A stretch of 64,000 bases of DNA from Arctopsyche grandis (taxonomy: Eukaryota > Arthropoda > Insecta > Trichoptera > Hydropsychidae), in NCBI RefSeq assembly GCF_051622035.1, contig NC_135360.1, positions 26,239,206 through 26,303,205 of the forward strand, in the 5' to 3' direction. The notes below the pieces were generated by a model. That model was not told the origin of the DNA, did not search any database, and saw only the letters and a list, made by a program, of their open reading frames with translations. Position 1 is the first letter of the stretch, and each line of letters opens with the position of its first letter. Made by a program: the position numbers and the translations under genes. Shown here in pieces: positions 59,106 to 64,000 of this stretch.

Positions 59106-59401
59106 TACATATAAGTAAAACCTCCTAAAATCGTATCCGCGAACTATAATAAATCAATCTCTGTTGTATATGTATAAGAAGTGAAAAATCAAGGCTACAG
59201 AGGAAATACCCAACCTCCCCACACCCCATTCCGAAAGTGATGGGGAAACCTTAATCTACATAAACGAGACGCGCTAAATACTCCAACAACGAATATATAC
59301 CAACATTTTTTCGCATTTCCGGTAATCTGACAGGTCGTAATCCCATGTTTTCCAGCTGTGTGTGTGTGCGTGTATATTTTCAGTATGCTTTTATGTAATA
59401 A

Positions 59402-59433
59402 TATATATAGAGGGGGTGGGGTGGTTGACAGTT
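59402..59433 (+). promoter_or_regulatory. Candidate core promoter (TATA plus initiator)
   Basis: TATATATAG at 59,402-59,410 and ACAGTT at 59,428-59,433 lie about 28-30 bp apart, at the entry to a GC-rich island that leads into a coding exon. CACGTG follows at 59,441-59,446. The TATA could also be ordinary AT repeat. Confidence 0.3.
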
Positions 59434-59622
59434 GTTCGGCCACGTGAGTGTTCGGGGTCGGATCGATAGTGGAGTCGGCGGCTGTTGCTGTTGCACATTA
59501 ATGTTGATGGTTTTCAGTGACGATGGCGAGACAGGCGCCCCCTGTCGTCTCTCACCGACTGATGTGTCCGTGGAGCTCCGCTTGAGGGGGCCGCGGGGGG
59601 CCCAGGGGGGCGCGCCGCCGAC

Positions 59623-59724
59623 ATGAGCGAGCCAGGGGCGGCGCCCCGCTCCCCAAGACAACCCCGCATGGGCCCCGCGCCCTTCGCCTCCTTCGAAGAC
59701 CTCTCTGACGAGGTGAGACCAAAA
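59623..59724 (+). CDS. First coding exon of an unidentified plus-strand gene
   Basis: From ATG 59,623: MSEPGAAPRSPRQPRMG, then PAPFASFEDLSDE, closed by donor GTGAGA at 59,713; an alternative donor GTATGT at 59,725 adds VRPK in frame. Upstream in-frame stop TGA at 59,560 supports this start. The exon sits in a GC-rich island (59,410-59,715) with a plausible promoter. Overlapping upstream ORF: ATG near 59,502 runs 41 codons and stops in ATGA at 59,623-59,626, a layout that could damp translation. The Pro/Arg-rich N-terminus matches no family I recognise; the rest of the gene is right of this exon, probably outside the window. It could instead be a chance ORF in a GC island. Confidence 0.5.
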
Positions 59725-60127
59725 GTATGTACCTTCTGTCTCTTCTCCTTCTTACTTCTTCACTTTCCATTCTTCACGTAGTCTACCAGTACCCATACAT
59801 ACCTATTTGAATACACTCGTATTATATTATATTTCACACATGTCACATTGTATTTTGTTATTTTTTTGTTTTTCATCCGACAATTATTTCGCACCTTATG
59901 TATATATTTTTTTTTTGTTTCAATTTTGGTTTAAAGTTCGATTTTTATCTTTTTCGCTTTGTGTAGAGAGCTTTTTGAATTGATTTGGTAGACTTGTTAG
60001 TGTAAATTGATGATGATTTGGTCAGATGACTTGCGCGTTGTTAATTTGGATTTCGACTCGGTGAAAATTGCTTAGGTCACGATGACAAAATAAATGCTTT
60101 GACTATACATATATATTATTTAAGTTA

Positions 60128-60540
60128 ACTTGGTAGTATGAAGAAGAATAAGCGACTTAGATTGTTCAGCTGAGAAATTCTGAACAATAGGAATCGCTTA
60201 TTCTAAAAGCTTATATTAAATTGAATTACTACCAAGGTCAAGTTAAGTGGTGGGACACAATGCAACGCGACCAACTACCTTGTTTTAGTTTTCCTGGTAG
60301 TATGAAGAAAAATAAGGGACTTAGATTGTTCAGCTAAGAAATTCTGAACAATAGGAATCGCTTATTCTAAAAACTTATAAGAAGTTCAACTACTACCAAG
60401 GTCAAGTTAAGTGGTGGGACACAGTGCGACGCGACCAACTACCTTGTTTTAGTTAACATATAAAGAGAAAAAAGAAAAAATATACGATTCAGATTGGTCA
60501 ACTAAGAAATTTTGAAAAATAGGAATCGCTTATTTTCGAT
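60128..60540. repeat. Tandem pair plus third partial copy of a hairpin repeat
   Basis: Two direct copies of about 162 bp (60,130-60,291 and 60,293-60,455): GGTAGTATGAAGAA, a hairpin with AATAAGCG / CGCTTATT arms, then ACTACCAAGGTCAAGTTAAG and CGACCAACTACCTTGTTTTA. A third hairpin (60,484-60,534) follows with only the arm region. The arms match the hairpin at 44,578-44,705. Confidence 0.78.
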
Positions 60541-61980
60541 TCAAGTGACTCACACTTAATGCCTTTCTGAGTCTAAAGAAAATTTACATTTTGTGTGCTA
60601 TGTTATGTTTTCATGTCTTTAATTATTGTAATGGTCTATTTAGGTACACTTTATTTCACACAAAACATTTAATGAATTTCTTTTTAAATGATTACAAAAG
60701 TTTAGGGGGAAAAATGTACTGTATTTTTCTTCAAAATGGTTGTACATTACTGAAGACTTTGAACATTTGTAAAGTTGAGCTTTTTTCCCCACAAGTCTAC
60801 AGAGTTTTAAATCTCCGAGCTTTCTCACTGCGGAAAAAGAGAAAAAGGAAATTCAACTGCTACTGAAAAGGGTCTGTTTGCTCATCTAGGATTCTTTGTC
60901 GAATTTTGTGCTTCTCAGAAAGCTAATGCGAAGACTGGTTGAAAAAAAAGGTAAATTTGGTTTAAAAAAAAGCGGGATAACTGATTTAAAATATTTACCT
61001 AAGAAGTCGTGAAATTATGTAGAGACTCACACCATATTATATTATATGATAGATGTAAAATATTGAAGTAAGCAATACTATAAGTAATGGATAAAAGTGT
61101 AGAGTAATTGACCGGAATAAATTAAAATCCCTTTTTAATTTCAAAAGCTTGTTTGGAGAGCATTGATTATTATGTAAGTACTTCTTAATTGTGGTGACCT
61201 CAATTGTTGCAAGAAGTCGAAATTAAATAAATTGTCAGAGCACTTCAAACTCGGACTACTCTACGGTAACTAGCCCAGGCTACCTCGGTTTACTTTGTTC
61301 TTCAAACTCTATGTGTTTCACTTTAACGGCGGATCGTAAAAATTGAAATGTTGTCAGTAAAAAAGCTTTTTACTGACTATAAAAATATCACAATGTGAAT
61401 TACAGCTAGAAAAAGTTTGAAAGCCAACACTGTAGCGAAGATTTAGAGCGAAAGCTGTCACGGATCAGTTTTACATACATATATTCAATAGAAACTGTAT
61501 TTGCATATGCAATTTCGGTATTGAAATGCTCTTCTACTGGCTTTTTTAAATGAAGTGAGTACTCTCGTGGAAAGCTCTAGAAGTAGACATCGAGTATATT
61601 CTCTGTCCTATTATCGTTTTTTCAAAAAAGAGATGTGTCAAAAAAACTACATATACATATATGTATGTAATGCATTGCAGCAGTGGATCTATTCTGGATC
61701 CCAACATTTTATGGCGGATTTGTGTGCAATGTTAACGCCTGGATCCAGCTTCTTTAGATAAGCCCATCCTGTCCTACTTCTGGCATATCTACACTACATT
61801 CGTCACATTGGATTGCTTCGATTTCATTCAACCACCAGTATTCAGAAAATTGGTGCATGTCTTTTGGAATTCTAAATATTTTGAAGGCAGCCAGCTACAT
61901 CAAAACATTCCTCTTCTCGTTATAGCCATTACTGAATATATATTTTTTATTTTTATATTATAACATGATTCCATTACGGG
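60541..61980. other. Intergenic or intronic stretch, nothing recognised
   Basis: If the exon at 59,623 is real, this is its first intron. No further exon with family resemblance is seen. Confidence 0.4.
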
Positions 61981-61984
61981 TTTT

Positions 61985-62745
61985 TCCCATGAATGACACA
62001 TATGGTATTAAACTTGTACATATGTATATAATTTGAAATCATATTCAAATATTGCTGACACATAGTAAGGATGGCGCCATCAAAAAACCGCGCGGGACAA
62101 AATCGCGGGGAAAAAATTACTTGGACGAAACAGCGCAGCGACAAAACCGCGCAAGCCAAAATAATGCAGCGACAAAATCGCGCATCGTACAAATAAACAA
62201 ATATAAACAAGAAATTAAATATAAAAACAAATAATATATGTACATATATATACTAAAAATAGGTCTAATGCATAAGAAAAATCTGGTAAAACAAAGTAAT
62301 GATAAAATAAGAATAATAAAGTACACTTTCAAAATGTTATATCGGAGTTTTCTTATACGTTAGACCTGTTTTTTTTTTTAAATATATATATTATTTGTTT
62401 TGTATTTATTGTCTTGCTTATATTCGCGTATATATATGTTGCGCGATTTTTTCCACCACGCTATTTTGGTTTGCGCGATTTTCCGCTATGCAGTTTCATC
62501 CAAGCGATTTTGTCCGCATGGTTTTTTCGGGACACCAATAAAGATAAGGAACCGTTTCAACAATGAAATCAGATAAATTGGCAAACTCTGATAGGAAGCG
62601 ATCGACTTAGAGTCATATGTATCCAAGTCTGGCCAGAAGCACTGCGGAAATACTCCGAATAAATTATTTTCAATCGAGGTCAATCCAAGGCATGATCCCG
62701 GGAGCCTCTCGGTGGTTAGCATTAACGCTACCACCGAGTAATACT
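61985..62745 (-). mobile_element. SINE split by a fold-back element
   Basis: The left piece ends ACACATAGTAAGGAT (62,072) and the right piece resumes AAGGAACCGTTTCAACAATG (62,546), which are neighbouring segments in intact SINE copies. The head with GGATCATGCC-type B box and GTGGTAGCGTTAATGC lies at 62,690-62,745. Confidence 0.78.
62073..62536. mobile_element. CGCGC-motif fold-back element inserted in a SINE
   Basis: 464 bp. Arms of about 100 bp (62,073-62,178 and 62,440-62,536) are inverted copies: GGCGCCATCAAAAAACCGCG on the left, inverse of the right GGTGTCCCGAAAAAACCATG, both continuing ACAAAATCGC. Each arm consists of words such as AAAACCGCGC, AAACAGCGCAGCGAC and AAAATCGCGCA at about 16-bp spacing. 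Flanks AGTAAGGAT and AATAAAGAT agree at 7 of 9 positions, a decayed 9-bp duplication. No ORF. Confidence 0.8.
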
Positions 62746-63741
62746 CCTGATATTTTTATCAGATTATGTACATAGATCTCTTTTAAGTTTCGATGTAGAA
62801 CTGTTTTGATACTGTCTGTGGATGCTTTGAAGATGATCAATTTTGATTTTTGGTTGAAGTTTGAAAGCATTTTTCGCTGTCTATATTATTTGTCCAAACT
62901 ATTCTAGATATGTTTGTTTTGTTTTGTACAAAAATGTTACTTTTCGTCTTTTCTATCGTCGTTTCTTTAGGCACATATAGGCCAGTCTCATGTACATTGT
63001 GGCATGTAGGATGATTTTTGTATTCCGTAAGAATAGTCTCGTGCACAATAGACGGGATAATACATTGTATACGTAGATGGTTGGAAGGAGGTGAAAGTTT
63101 GCTTTCTGTCAACGACAATTCGAGCCCCGTTTCCTGGCTGAAATTGCGGATGTTTGATACGTTAAGTTTTCCGATAGTATCGATTTGACTATAATAACAC
63201 GACCTCAAATCAAGTTGGATTTTTTCCGTACTTTACAACAAGAAAGCTCCCCTTCCCCCAGGAGTACAAAATATAATGTATACGTATACTTATTCTGGTA
63301 CAAGCAATGCGTATTGCGTGTTCGGTCGTGGCTTAACACAGAAAAGCTAAATTTACAATAAGCATAGAAATGGAAGTCAATCGCATTATATCCAGATGTG
63401 ATTTTATTTCAACTTTGGGCTCCCCATGTGAAATTTCCCATGAGGTTGTTTGTATTGCTTATTTTGATGAAAAATACGGACGCTATTTTGACATGATGGA
63501 ATTTTTATTATACATTTGAACGACACGTGTTTGTGGTTTAATATTGAATGAAAAATTGATTACATAGCCACTAGAACGTGTTGAGTGTCATCTTGGTGTG
63601 AAATGAAAGCATTTTCTGCTCCTACGAGCGATGTATTTGATTTCAAGTGGCACTATTTCATTATTTGACAAACGTATTTACAGGATGTAGTAGTGAAATG
63701 TTTCCCATAGATTTTTGAATCTATGGGAATTTGAAAATATT

Positions 63742-63900
63742 AACCAGCAACATAATAGTGGTTAGTGTATAGTGCATTCTACTGAGTGGTCATGGGTTCA
63801 ATACCTGGCCCGGTATTGTAGGCCAAACCTTAGATACATATGTATATGCGACTCCAGGTCAATCGTTTCGTATCATATTTGTCATAACTGGAATTACCCC
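63742..63900 (+). mobile_element. SINE head and body fragment, head type 2
   Basis: AACATAATAGTGGTTAGTG (A-box region), GGTCATGGGTTCAATACC (B box), GACTCCAGGTCAATCGTTTC. No tail. Confidence 0.65.
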
Positions 63901-63925
63901 AAGGCGACACAAATAGATTATTTTT

Positions 63926-64000
63926 ACTTTATCTATGCACATAGTAACAATAGATGAAGTTTTGTGATCATGCGAAAATTTGCACTTGAGATTTTAACTG
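63926..64000. repeat. Start of another copy of the 54,845 repeat family
   Basis: TTTTTACTTTATCTATG ... AACAATAGATGAAGTTTTG ... TGATCATGCGAAAAT is shared with 54,848-54,905; continues beyond the window. Confidence 0.7.

Noticed and set aside
62837..63208. 123-codon minus-strand ORF with varied composition
   Set aside because: Starts with TTG rather than ATG, has no recognisable domain or splice context, and lies among repeats; left as unassigned.

Overview
The window is AT-rich nuclear DNA of an animal, almost certainly an insect. Two conserved genes are split by many introns: a calcineurin B with the insect-type N-terminus [14 protein letters not shown], and an eEF1-gamma whose C-terminal domain is close to that of flies and moths. 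Most of the remaining sequence is transposons and simple repeats. I cannot assign the order with confidence.

Layout. 1-11,800 is the 5' part of calcineurin B (CanB) on the minus strand. Exon 1 carries only the ATG, exon 2 is 40 bp, then comes a 10.4-kb intron packed with transposons, then exon 3 at 897-1195; the last exon(s) lie left of the window. 11,800-12,540 is the CanB promoter region followed by the 3' end of a 5'-truncated LINE. 13,471-14,683 is a GC-rich minisatellite of about 32 units. 14,797 to about 19,040 is a Jockey-type non-LTR retrotransposon with both ORFs intact. 20,700-24,410 holds small inverted-repeat elements, a short LTR element with identical-length 160-bp LTRs, a gag remnant, and a fold-back element with a perfect 9-bp target duplication.

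24,943-28,316 is eEF1-gamma on the plus strand: nine coding exons, 418 residues, complete. 28,317-59,400 has no gene I can support. It holds at least a dozen copies of tRNA-derived SINEs (two head types sharing one body), piggyBac-like, Mutator-like and hAT-like non-autonomous elements, Helentron-like (HINE) copies, a (TA)n tract of about 385 bp and an array of ETS-like CCGGAAGT motifs. At 59,400-59,724 a GC-rich island contains a candidate promoter and the first coding exon of an unidentified plus-strand gene, with two in-frame splice donors 12 bp apart. The last 4 kb is again repeats, including a fold-back element inserted into a SINE.

How parts relate. The three host genes are independent housekeeping or regulatory genes; nothing suggests an operon-like unit. 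The most informative structure is nesting: SINE inside Mutator-like MITE, fold-back inside piggyBac-like MITE, fold-back inside SINE, MITE inside LINE. Together these give a relative order of transposition. Two fold-back families, unrelated in sequence, share one design (arms made of a degenerate motif every 16-17 bp, with 9-bp target duplications), which is the best candidate here for something undescribed.
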